From a bacterium (GTDB lineage Bacteria > Zixibacteria > MSB-5A5 > CAIYYT01), in the NCBI GenBank assembly GCA_016708315.1, contig JADJGC010000024.1, positions 62,001-126,000 on the forward strand: a stretch of DNA of 64,000 nucleotides, given 5' to 3'. Of the stretch, positions 28,639 to 36,064 are shown piece by piece. The translations under genes were made by a program, and so were the position numbers. Under the pieces are notes generated by a model. It saw only the letters and a list, made by a program, of their open reading frames with translations, did not search any database and was not told the origin of the DNA. Every line of letters begins with the position of its first letter. Positions within the stretch are counted from its first letter, which is position 1.

Positions 28639-29656
28639 CTAACTTTCCTCCCGCGATGCCGCAACGTAGTCCCTCAGTAGCCGTTTTGCCTTGCCGGAGT
28701 GAATAGCTTCGATAGCAAGGTCGGCGCCCTCATCGAGGTCACCGGCTCTCTTCCGCAACGACGAGTGCGAATCCGGCATTGAGTATCGTCGCTATTTTGT
28801 AAGCCGAGTCCTTGCCGTCGAGCACGGCACGCAGAATTGCGAGATTGGCTTCCTTGTCGCCGCCGCGCAAGTCTGCGGGCACATAGCCGTTTTGAAGTGC
28901 GAGCGGCAGTTCGATGGGGTCTGAGAACAGGTCGGCATCGAGCCACTGGAAGCGATGGTTGATGCCCGTAGGGAGGATTTCGTCAAAGCCATGCGAGTTG
29001 TGTACCGTCACGATTGTTGTCTCAGGTAAATGTTGCGCCGCCGATGCAATCAACTCGGCTGTCTGGCGCGTCGCCGTGCCGATAAGTTGATGCGTCGCAC
29101 GCGCGGGATTGAGCAGCGGTCCGAGCATATTGAACACTGTGCGAAACGCGAGTTCTTTGCGGACTGCCGCAACGTTTTTCATTGCAGGATGATAGTGCGG
29201 TGCGAACAAGAAGCAGTAGCCGATGTTGTCCAGCAACTGCGCCGCCCGTTGCGGCGAAAGTTCAAGATTCACGCCGGCGGCTTCGAGTAAGTCAGCCGAC
29301 CCGCAGGATGAACTCATTGCGCGATTGCCGTGCTTGGCGACGGGTACACCGCAGGCCGCGACAACAAGTGAAGCGGCAGTCGAGATGTTGAATGAGTGCG
29401 AGTTATCACCGCCGGTACCGCAACAATCGAAAATCTGAGTTTGGCTGTGCGGCACAACGACGGCATGTTTGCGCAACGAGTGCGCACATCCGGCGATTTC
29501 GGAAACACTTTCGCCCTTCACTCGCAATGCCGTCAGAAACGCCGCAACTTGCGTAGGCGCGACTTCACCCAATGCGATGACATCCATCATGGCTTCAGCT
29601 TCGGCGAAAGTCAGCGATTCGCCGTGAGCCAGTTTGTGCAGAGTCTCTCTTACCAT
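28639..29656 (-). CDS. trpD: Anthranilate phosphoribosyltransferase (frameshifted near its C-terminus)
   Basis: Transfers phosphoribosyl from PRPP to anthranilate. N-terminal helices (LAHGESLTFAEAEAMMDV), the PRPP motif CCGTGGDNSHSFNIST, KHGNRAMSSSCGSADLLE and the FNMLGPLLNPA segment are intact. As written, the frame stops at 28739 after ALVVAEESR. Removing one base at the GG of 28744-28745 lets it continue as SGDLDEGADLAIEAIHSGKA and on to a TAG immediately before the trpC ATG, giving the expected C-terminal helix. The 305-residue form would lack about 33 residues. Coordinates given are those of the restored gene. Overlaps trpG by 7 nt. Confidence 0.9.
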
Positions 29657-30222
29657 GTCCGCATATCCACAAAATTGTTGATGATCTTCATTCCCTCAGT
29701 GGTCAAAATCGATTCCGGATGAAACTGCACGCCAAACAACGGCGAGGTCTTGTGCTTAAGTCCCATCACTTCCCCGTCGGAAGTATAGGCGACGACTTCA
29801 AGCTCCGGCGGCAATGACTCTTCAGCGACGACCAGTGAATGGTATCGTGTCGCTTTGAACGGGTTGGGCAATCCAGCCATCAGCCCTTTACTGCGGTGGT
29901 AAATCTCCGAAGTCTTGCCATGAAGCAGACGGTCGGCAGAACCGACCTTGGCGCCGAACGCCTCGCCAATGCATTGATGGCCGAGGCACACGCCAAAAAT
30001 CGGCGTGGTGGTGTGCATCGACTTGATGATTTCCAGCGATAACTCGGCCTCGCGCGGGTGCCCCGGACCGGGGGAAATCACGATTTTCTGCGGATTCATC
30101 TCGATGATTTTTTCAATCGTTGTCTCGTCGGGACGAAGGACAGTGAGATTTTTCTCGCGCTCGCCGAAGTACTGCACCAGATTGTATATGAACGAGTCGT
30201 AATTATCGATGAACAGAATCAT
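29650..30222 (-). CDS. trpG: Anthranilate synthase component II (glutamine amidotransferase)
   Basis: Supplies ammonia from glutamine to TrpE. The 190-residue class I amidotransferase has the nucleophile Cys in GVCLGHQCIGEAFGA, the oxyanion region SPGPGHPREAE and the His/Glu pair in VQFHPESILTTEG. It is separate, not fused to trpD or trpE. Overlaps trpE by 4 nt, which suggests coupled translation of the two subunits. It could also serve p-aminobenzoate synthase. Confidence 0.95.
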   Translation of the reverse strand: MILFIDNYDSFIYNLVQYFGEREKNLTVLRPDETTIEKIIEMNPQKIVISPGPGHPREAELSLEIIKSMHTTTPIFGVCLGHQCIGEAFGAKVGSADRLLHGKTSEIYHRSKGLMAGLPNPFKATRYHSLVVAEESLPPELEVVAYTSDGEVMGLKHKTSPLFGVQFHPESILTTEGMKIINNFVDMRTW

Positions 30223-31691
30223 AGCAGTCCTTCCTCAGCGATTCGGATCGCTTCTTTTAGAGCCGCGATTTTATTGCCGGTTTCGAGATATTCCTGCGCC
30301 GGAATCGAGTCGGCGACAATTCCCGCACCGGCTTGCAAGTGGAGACGGTTGCCGCGCTTCACGATGGTCCGTATCGTGATACACATATCGAGATCGCCGG
30401 AGAGCGAAAAATATCCAACCGCACCGGCGTAAGGCCCTCGGGATGTCTTCTCCAAGTCGGCAATGATCTCCATTGCCCTTAATTTCGGTGCTCCTGACAC
30501 TGTTCCAGCCGGAAACGCGGCGCGAAAGAGATCGAATTGCGAAGAATCGTCGCGCAATTGTCCAATTACATTTGAGGTCATGTGCATTACGTGAGAATAG
30601 TATTCCATTTGCATCATCGAGGATACTTTGACCGAACCATATTTGCAGACGCGACCAAGATCATTGCGGCCCAAATCGACAAGCATTACATGCTCGGAGC
30701 GTTCCTTTTCGTCGCGCAGTAGTTCATTAGCCATGCGTTGATCGTCTTCAGGACTACGGCCACGACGCCGGGTCCCAGCAATCGGTCGAATTGTTGCCTG
30801 CCTCCCCTGGAGGCGAACCATAGCCTCGGGAGATGATCCGATCAACTCAATATCGTCAAACTGCAGATAGAACATGTATGGTGAAGGGTTGAGCATACGC
30901 AGTGCGCGGTAGACGTGGAAGCCGTCGACCTCTGATGTGCGCTCTTCACGTTGCGACAAGACTACCTGAAAAATATCGCCTTTGAAGATGTGTTTCTGCG
31001 CCTTGACGACAACGTCTTCATAATCACTTTGGCTGAAGTTCGACGCATATTGGTGATCGCTGGACACTTTGGTATGGTCCGACGTAATCGTGCGGCTGCT
31101 GAGAGCATCGCGGATTTGCTCCAAGCTGACATGTTCACGGCCGGAACCAAGCGAACCATCACTGTGGCGAAGGCGCAATAGCTTGAGCCGGCGCATGTAG
31201 TGGTCAAAGACGAGCACCGTATCAACAAAGTAATAGATACCGAGCGGCTGATTTGATTGCGGCAGGAGTCCGGCTAACTTAGGCTCAAAACACTGGACGA
31301 TCTCATAAGAAGTATACCCGACGAGGCCACCAAGCAGTGGAATCTCTGCGCGCGAAGATTCCAGCGCAAAGGTCTCCAGCAGTTTCCGAACGCCCGCAAA
31401 CGGATCCACGTGGGAGACATGATTGACAATCAATTCATTGTCACCGGAAGTCATCACGGTGCGCTCTTTCTCGATACGCACCTGCAACAGCGGATCGATG
31501 CCAATAAACGTGTAACGTCCAATGGCAGTGGGATCCTCAGCGGATTCGAGCAGAAATTTGGCGCCCAAAGGACGGAGTTTTAGAAATGCGGAAACCGGAG
31601 TCTCCAAATCACCGGGCAGATCGAGTTCGTCATACTGCAAAGCGATCTTGGCGGAGCCGTTGCTCTTCTTGAGGATTTCCAGAATATTCAC
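30219..31691 (-). CDS. trpE: Anthranilate synthase component I
   Basis: Converts chorismate to anthranilate. The 490-residue protein has the N-terminal LLESAEDPTAIGRYTFIG, the position of the Trp feedback site in the family, followed by the chorismate-binding domain with PIAGTRRRG, HVMLVDLGRNDLGRV and SGAPKLRAMEII. The start is GTG 31691 with GGAG five bases upstream. The end of the attenuator T run lies only 11 bases before that start codon, so readthrough leads directly into this gene. First structural gene of the aromatic operon. Confidence 0.96.
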   Translation of the reverse strand: MNILEILKKSNGSAKIALQYDELDLPGDLETPVSAFLKLRPLGAKFLLESAEDPTAIGRYTFIGIDPLLQVRIEKERTVMTSGDNELIVNHVSHVDPFAGVRKLLETFALESSRAEIPLLGGLVGYTSYEIVQCFEPKLAGLLPQSNQPLGIYYFVDTVLVFDHYMRRLKLLRLRHSDGSLGSGREHVSLEQIRDALSSRTITSDHTKVSSDHQYASNFSQSDYEDVVVKAQKHIFKGDIFQVVLSQREERTSEVDGFHVYRALRMLNPSPYMFYLQFDDIELIGSSPEAMVRLQGRQATIRPIAGTRRRGRSPEDDQRMANELLRDEKERSEHVMLVDLGRNDLGRVCKYGSVKVSSMMQMEYYSHVMHMTSNVIGQLRDDSSQFDLFRAAFPAGTVSGAPKLRAMEIIADLEKTSRGPYAGAVGYFSLSGDLDMCITIRTIVKRGNRLHLQAGAGIVADSIPAQEYLETGNKIAALKEAIRIAEEGLL

Positions 31692-31702
31692 ATCAACTCC
31701 AT

Positions 31703-31735
31703 AAAAAAACCCACCATCCTTGCGGATAGTGGGTT
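31703..31735 (-). terminator. Attenuator terminator in front of trpE
   Basis: On the minus strand AACCCACTATCC (31735-31724), the tetraloop GCAA and GGATGGTGGGTT (31719-31708) form a 12-bp stem with one G-U pair, followed by a T7 run (31709-31703). This is a strong intrinsic terminator lying between the promoter and the first gene of the operon, the arrangement of a transcription attenuator. Confidence 0.92.
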
Positions 31736-31842
31736 CGGTTTTCTGATTTCCGATTGATTCGGCTACACCGGCACTGCACCACTATCCATGGCAGATGTAT
31801 ACCACCACCAATAGTAGCCCATGGTAAAAACACAGAATAGTG
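31724..31842 (-). promoter_or_regulatory. Antiterminator and leader RNA elements of the trp-aro attenuator
   Basis: Region 2, GGATAGTGG (31787-31779), lies inside the leader peptide coding region just after the Trp codons. It is perfectly complementary over 9 bases to CCACTATCC (31732-31724), the 5' arm of the terminator, so 2:3 and 3:4 pairing exclude each other. A possible region 1, CACTATTC (31842-31835), can pair with the first 8 bases of region 2 with one G-U pair. A ribosome stalled at the Tyr/Trp codons (31816-31799) would leave region 2 free (readthrough). One finishing at the stop codon (31765-31763) would cover part of region 2 (termination). Pairing is read from sequence; the mechanism is inferred. 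Confidence 0.85.
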
Positions 31843-31867
31843 CGCTGATGATTGTTGCCGTAATCAT
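31763..31867 (-). CDS. trpL: Aromatic leader peptide of the trp-aro operon
   Basis: A 34-residue peptide ending GYYWWWYTSAMDSGAVPV. Between residues 10 and 23 it has eight aromatic codons: Phe, Phe, Tyr, Tyr, Trp, Trp, Trp, Tyr (the Trp codons at 31810-31802). Two starts are possible: ATG 31867, which coincides with the predicted transcription start and would make the mRNA leaderless, or ATG 31822, giving 19 residues (MGYYWWWYTSAMDSGAVPV) but without a visible ribosome binding site. The frame is open further upstream to 31948, but that part lies before the promoter. The peptide itself probably has no function; its translation senses charged aromatic tRNAs. Confidence 0.85.
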   Translation of the reverse strand: MITATIISALFCVFTMGYYWWWYTSAMDSGAVPV

Positions 31868-31874
31868 TGGGATG

Positions 31875-31902
31875 AATATAACGTACTTTGTCAACCTGTC
31901 AA
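31875..31902 (-). promoter_or_regulatory. Promoter of the trp-aro operon
   Basis: TTGACA (31902-31897), 16 bases, TATATT (31880-31875) on the minus strand. The predicted start of transcription is A31868 or A31867. It is placed after the secG terminator and before the leader peptide, so the aromatic operon is an independent transcript. Confidence 0.85.
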
Positions 31903-31976
31903 GTCCCTTTTTGTGTGCAATAGCTGAACACCCGAGTCCGAACAACAATCGAGCACAAGCAGAAGGACATCACAAC

Positions 31977-32008
31977 AAAAAAGGCAGGCCTTCGGAAAGA
32001 CCTGCCTT
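31977..32008 (-). terminator. Terminator after secG
   Basis: AAGGCAGG (32008-32001 on the minus strand) pairs with CCTGCCTT (31988-31981), an 8-bp core stem with an internal loop, and is followed by a run of six Ts (31982-31977). It closes the glycolysis-secG operon and insulates the trp promoter downstream. Confidence 0.85.
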
Positions 32009-32032
32009 CAAAAAATCGAATCTGCGAATCGA

Positions 32033-32404
32033 CTACTGACCGCCACCTGCTGGAGGTGTCGTGGCCGGTTGTTCTGTCGGAGGCGTTGTCGCCGGCGCCT
32101 GGGCCGGGGCTTGCTGCTGCTCCTGATTGATGATGCGCTGCACTGCCGACTCGCCGCCGGTGGTGTCGACGCGACCACGCGAGGCAATTGTCAAGCTGAT
32201 GCAAGAGATCATGAATAAGATGGCAAGAATTGTGGTGGCCTTGGAGAGAAAAGTTGCTGCACCGCGTCCACCAAATACCGCACCGGAAAATGCACCGCCA
32301 CCGAAAGCGCCGGCAAGACCGCCGCCCTTGGAAGACTGCATCAACACGACGATGATCAATCCTGCGCAGACAATCACATGAAGAATAATCAGGAACGTAA
32401 ACAC
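32033..32404 (-). CDS. secG: Preprotein translocase subunit SecG
   Basis: Small inner-membrane subunit of the SecYEG channel. The 123-residue protein has two membrane segments (FLIILHVIVCAGLIIVVLM and TTILAILFMISCISLTIA) joined by the family-typical glycine-rich loop QSSKGGGLAGAFGGG. The C-terminal 40 residues are a Gln/Pro/Ala/Thr-rich tail (QEQQQAPAQAPATTPP) longer than in E. coli SecG. It follows tpiA by 18 bases and is the last gene before a terminator. Confidence 0.93.
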   Translation of the reverse strand: MFTFLIILHVIVCAGLIIVVLMQSSKGGGLAGAFGGGAFSGAVFGGRGAATFLSKATTILAILFMISCISLTIASRGRVDTTGGESAVQRIINQEQQQAPAQAPATTPPTEQPATTPPAGGGQ

Positions 32405-32422
32405 TAAAAATGCCTCCTGCTC

Positions 32423-33178
32423 TTAACGAGCCGCTTCTATAATCTTGTTAAACGACTCCGCCTTCAGGCTTGCGCCGCCAACCAGTCCGCCATCTATATT
32501 GGGCTGGCTGAATAACTCGCGTGCGTTGTCGGGCTTAACCGAGCCGCCGTAGAGGATTCGAATTCCTTCCGCGGTGTTGCCAAATCTCTTTCGCAACAGG
32601 CTGCGGATGAAGTTGTGAACCTCTTCGGCTTGCGCCGGTGACGCCGTTTTGCCGGTGCCGATTGCCCAGACCGGCTCATAGGCGACGACTGTTCGTTCCG
32701 CCTGTTCCGCCGTAAGGCCGTCATAACATCCTTCGATCTGCGTGCGAACAACTTGTTCAGTCTGATTCGCTTCGCGTTGATCGAGAGTCTCACCGACACA
32801 CACGATGGGAGTCAATCCAAGCGTAAGAGCCTTCTTGAGTTTGGAGTTTATGGTAACGTCCGTCTCGAAAAAGAACTGCCTTCGCTCAGAGTGTCCCAAG
32901 ATAACGTGGGAACAGCCCAGAGTCAACAGCATTTTGCCCGACACTTCGCCGGTGAAAGCGCCCTCGTCCTCCCAGTACATGTTCTGACCACCGACCTTGA
33001 CTGAGCTTGACTTAGCAGCATCAATCGTGGCGACCAGCGATGTAAATGGCGGACAGACAACAACTTCCGGCGATTGGGCTTTGCCCGCAAAGGAGGCTAC
33101 CGCACCTGCCAATGCTTGAGCATCGGCAGGCAATGTGTACATTTTCCAGTTTCCAGCGACGATTTTGGTACGTGTCAT
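32423..33178 (-). CDS. tpiA: Triosephosphate isomerase
   Basis: Interconverts dihydroxyacetone phosphate and glyceraldehyde-3-phosphate. The 251-residue barrel has the N-terminal AGNWKMY (catalytic Lys), GHSERRQFF (catalytic His) and VAYEPVWAIGTG (catalytic Glu and start of the flexible loop), then YGGSVKPDNA. Sits 10 bases after pgk in the gap-pgk-tpiA-secG order found in many bacteria. Confidence 0.97.
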   Translation of the reverse strand: MTRTKIVAGNWKMYTLPADAQALAGAVASFAGKAQSPEVVVCPPFTSLVATIDAAKSSSVKVGGQNMYWEDEGAFTGEVSGKMLLTLGCSHVILGHSERRQFFFETDVTINSKLKKALTLGLTPIVCVGETLDQREANQTEQVVRTQIEGCYDGLTAEQAERTVVAYEPVWAIGTGKTASPAQAEEVHNFIRSLLRKRFGNTAEGIRILYGGSVKPDNARELFSQPNIDGGLVGGASLKAESFNKIIEAAR

Positions 33179-33188
33179 TTCGCCGCGC

Positions 33189-34379
33189 CTAATCTGTTAA
33201 CGCCGCGACGCCGGGAAGAACCTTGCCCTCAAGGAACTCCAGCGATGCGCCGCCGCCGGTAGAAATGTGTGAAAACTTCTTTTCAAGGCCCGACTTGGCA
33301 ACTGCTGCAGCAGAGTCACCGCCGCCAACAATTGTGACTGCGCCGGAGCCGGTCAGATCGGCAAGGACCTTGGCCATCTCCATTGTACCGAGCGCAAACT
33401 TGTCGATTTCAAAAACACCCATCGGTCCATTCCAGACGACTGTCTTACAGCCGCTCAGCTCGGATTGGAATAGCTTCACCGATTCGGGTCCGATGTCAAG
33501 CCCCTTGAGATTGGCAGGAATTGATCCGGCGCTGTGATAACTGACGCTGGCGGTTTCGTTGACTTCAGCCGCACAGGCGAAGTCCACCGGAAGAATCAGC
33601 TTCACATTTTTAGCAGCCGCCTGCTTGAGCAGATCAGCCGCAAGTTCGATTTTATCGGATTCAAGAAGCGAGCCGCCGATTTCTTTGCCCTGAGCTTTCA
33701 GGAATGTAAACGCCATTCCACCGCCGATCAGAATCTTGTCGACCTTGCCAAGCAGATTGGTGATGACATCAATCTTGCCGGAGATCTTTGCGCCGCCCAG
33801 CAAAGCTGCAAAGGGACGTTTGGGATTGGCAAGAGCGCCGCCGAGGAAGTCGAGTTCCTTCTTCATCAGATAACCGGCAGCAGATTGCTCGAAGAAATGC
33901 GTGACGCCTTCCGTCGAGGCGTGGGCGCGATGCGCCGAGCCGAATGCGTCATTGACATAGAGGTCGCCAAGGAACGCCAGTTTTTCGGCAAATGCGGCAT
34001 CGTTGGCTTCTTCTTCTTTATGGAAACGCAAGTTCTCTAGAAGCAGGATGTCGCCATTCTTGAGATTGGAAACTGCCTCTTCAGCAATTGGACCAATGCA
34101 CTCGTCTGCGAATCGAACTTTTTTGCCGGTGAGTTTTTCGAGCACCGGTACAACCGGCTTGAGGCTAAACTCTGGAGTCGGACCACCTTTGGGGCGGCCA
34201 AGATGCGACATCAGAATCAACTTTCCGCCGGAGTTCACGACCTTCATGATTGAAGGAAGCGACTCGCGTATGCGCAAATCATCCTTAACAACTCCGTCCT
34301 TAAGCGGGACGTTGAAGTCGACGCGCATTAAAACGCGTCGACCAGAGAGTTGCAGATCGTCGATTGACAATTTTTTCAT
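33189..34379 (-). CDS. pgk: Phosphoglycerate kinase
   Basis: Makes ATP from 1,3-bisphosphoglycerate. The 396-residue monomeric enzyme shows RVLMRVDFNVPLKDG, the substrate Arg/His segment SHLGRPKGG, LLENLRFHKEEEAND, GGAKISGKIDVI and the C-terminal GGGDSAAAVAKSG and STGGGASLEFLEG. Only one base separates it from the gap stop, so translation is probably coupled. Confidence 0.98.
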   Translation of the reverse strand: MKKLSIDDLQLSGRRVLMRVDFNVPLKDGVVKDDLRIRESLPSIMKVVNSGGKLILMSHLGRPKGGPTPEFSLKPVVPVLEKLTGKKVRFADECIGPIAEEAVSNLKNGDILLLENLRFHKEEEANDAAFAEKLAFLGDLYVNDAFGSAHRAHASTEGVTHFFEQSAAGYLMKKELDFLGGALANPKRPFAALLGGAKISGKIDVITNLLGKVDKILIGGGMAFTFLKAQGKEIGGSLLESDKIELAADLLKQAAAKNVKLILPVDFACAAEVNETASVSYHSAGSIPANLKGLDIGPESVKLFQSELSGCKTVVWNGPMGVFEIDKFALGTMEMAKVLADLTGSGAVTIVGGGDSAAAVAKSGLEKKFSHISTGGGASLEFLEGKVLPGVAALTD

Positions 34380-34380
34380 A

Positions 34381-35373
34381 CTACATCATCCGTTCAAGAG
34401 CGTCCACCATGCGGCACGAGAAGCCCCATTCGTTGTCATACCAGGAGAAGACCTTGATAAAGCTACCCTTGGCTTGTGTCATGCGTGAATCGAAAACTGA
34501 TGAATGGCTGTTGCCGACGACGTCAATCGAGACGATTTCTTCAGTACAGTACTCAAGGAACCCTTTCATCTTGCCGTTGGCAGCTTCCTTGACGGCATTA
34601 TTGAGGTCATCTACCGTCACGTCTTTGGAAAGGATGGCGCAGAAGTCGACCAGCGAACCATCCGAAGTCGGTACGCGGACGGCTAGTCCGTCAAGTTTGC
34701 CCTTCATCGCCGGGATTACTTCGGCAATCGCCTTGGCAGCTCCGGTCGTTGTCGGAATCATTGAAAGCGCAGCGGCACGGGCACGGCGGAGGTCCTTGTG
34801 CGGCAGGTCGAGAATCTTCTGGTCATTGGTGTAAGCGTGGATAGTGGTCATCAAGCCCTTCTCGATACCGAACTTGTCGTTGATGACCTTCACTACCGGA
34901 GCCAGACAGTTGGTTGTGCAGGAGCCGATGGAAATGACATCGTGCTTGCTCTTGTCGTAATCGTCCCAGTTGACACCGAACACAAACGTTCCATCATGTC
35001 CCTTGGCCGGAGCAGAAATCAGCACCTTCTTGGCGCCGCCGGCGATGTGTTTCGATGCGCCTTCCTTATCGGTGAACTTGCCGGTTGATTCCACGACGAC
35101 TTGCACACCTTGGGCGGAGTGCGGTAACTTAGCCGGATCGAGTTCCTTGGTGACCTTGATCTTCTTGCCGTTAACGATGATGTTGTCGCCTTCGACGCTG
35201 ACTTCGCCATCGAACTTGCGATGCACGGAATCATACTTGAACAGATGCGCCAGTGTAGCAGCATCGGTGACGTCGTTGATCGTTACCACTTCAAGCTTGT
35301 TTTCCTTGACTGCTTTGCGCAGTATCAACCGGCCAATACGTCCAAATCCATTGATCGCAATCTTAGTCGACAT
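34381..35373 (-). CDS. gap: Glyceraldehyde-3-phosphate dehydrogenase
   Basis: Oxidises glyceraldehyde-3-phosphate to 1,3-bisphosphoglycerate. The 330-residue protein has the Rossmann start INGFGRIGRLIL, an Asp after the second strand (TINDVTD) that suits NAD rather than NADP, the catalytic SCTTNCLAP with the Cys nucleophile, and WYDNEWGFSCRM at the end. The residues before the catalytic motif are SIG rather than the common SNA, a small variation. Confidence 0.97.
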   Translation of the reverse strand: MSTKIAINGFGRIGRLILRKAVKENKLEVVTINDVTDAATLAHLFKYDSVHRKFDGEVSVEGDNIIVNGKKIKVTKELDPAKLPHSAQGVQVVVESTGKFTDKEGASKHIAGGAKKVLISAPAKGHDGTFVFGVNWDDYDKSKHDVISIGSCTTNCLAPVVKVINDKFGIEKGLMTTIHAYTNDQKILDLPHKDLRRARAAALSMIPTTTGAAKAIAEVIPAMKGKLDGLAVRVPTSDGSLVDFCAILSKDVTVDDLNNAVKEAANGKMKGFLEYCTEEIVSIDVVGNSHSSVFDSRMTQAKGSFIKVFSWYDNEWGFSCRMVDALERMM

Positions 35374-35392
35374 AAACTCCTCAACTTCCCTG

Positions 35393-36064
35393 CTATTTGC
35401 TCAAGTTTAAGTACATAATTCCCAGCGAAAACTGCACGCCTGAATAGTCGCTGATTCCCGCAATATCTCCGGAAAATTTCACATTCATGTATTTCACTGT
35501 TACGTCAAACTGCAGCGACTCGGTCAGTGGAAATTCGACACCGCCGCCTGCCCACCAAGTCCAATCAGACTCGCTCGACAGTGAACCGTCAGTGTAGCGA
35601 ATCCAGTACGAATCATAGGGTCCGAGGCTCGCCGTCTCCCTGCCGAGCACATAGGCTCCGCCGCCTTCGAAATAGGGCCGCGCCTTGCCGGGCAGCTGCT
35701 CGTTGAACGGTGTGAGTTTCAGTCCAGCCTGAATAGGATAGATCGAAGCCTGACCGACGAACCGGCCATCGAATACGTCATTGATATAGATCTCAAAAGT
35801 GATGTCGCCTTTGGAATATGATCCGAAGTTCAGAACACCGGCGAGGAAATCGACAAAATAGTAATTGAAGAAACCCTCGATGTAGAAATTGGTCTTATTC
35901 CCGAAGAGTTTGACTTCGTCATTGGGAGTACTCAAATCGTTTTCACTGTTGGTGAACAGCCCCAATCGGACGCCAACCGCACTGGTGCCCCCCGGCTGTG
36001 CGGCAAAAAGCGGCAGCTGTAGTGCGAGAATCATAACCCCTGCTGCGACAAGTCTTTTAACCAA
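35393..36064 (-). CDS. Predicted outer membrane protein of unknown function
   Basis: I do not recognise a family. With start TTG 36064 (GGAGGA five bases upstream) the 223-residue product begins with a good signal peptide (MVKRLVAAGVMILALQLPLFAAQPGG). It then has alternating strands with Gly and aromatic residues, for example FYIEGFFNYYFVDFLAG and YFEGGGAYVLGRE, ending VQFSLGIMYLNLSK, consistent with a small beta-barrel. An upstream frame to 36103 is open but overlaps the phosphofructokinase end further. It sits between phosphofructokinase and gap, overlapping the former by 8 nt, so it is co-transcribed with glycolysis genes. Confidence 0.7.
   Translation of the reverse strand: MVKRLVAAGVMILALQLPLFAAQPGGTSAVGVRLGLFTNSENDLSTPNDEVKLFGNKTNFYIEGFFNYYFVDFLAGVLNFGSYSKGDITFEIYINDVFDGRFVGQASIYPIQAGLKLTPFNEQLPGKARPYFEGGGAYVLGRETASLGPYDSYWIRYTDGSLSSESDWTWWAGGGVEFPLTESLQFDVTVKYMNVKFSGDIAGISDYSGVQFSLGIMYLNLSK

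Noticed and set aside
31763..31948. A 61-codon minus-strand frame that would encode a small membrane protein ending in GYYWWWY
   Set aside because: Its first 27 codons lie upstream of or across a consensus promoter, and the part downstream is fully explained as an attenuator leader peptide with matching RNA pairing.
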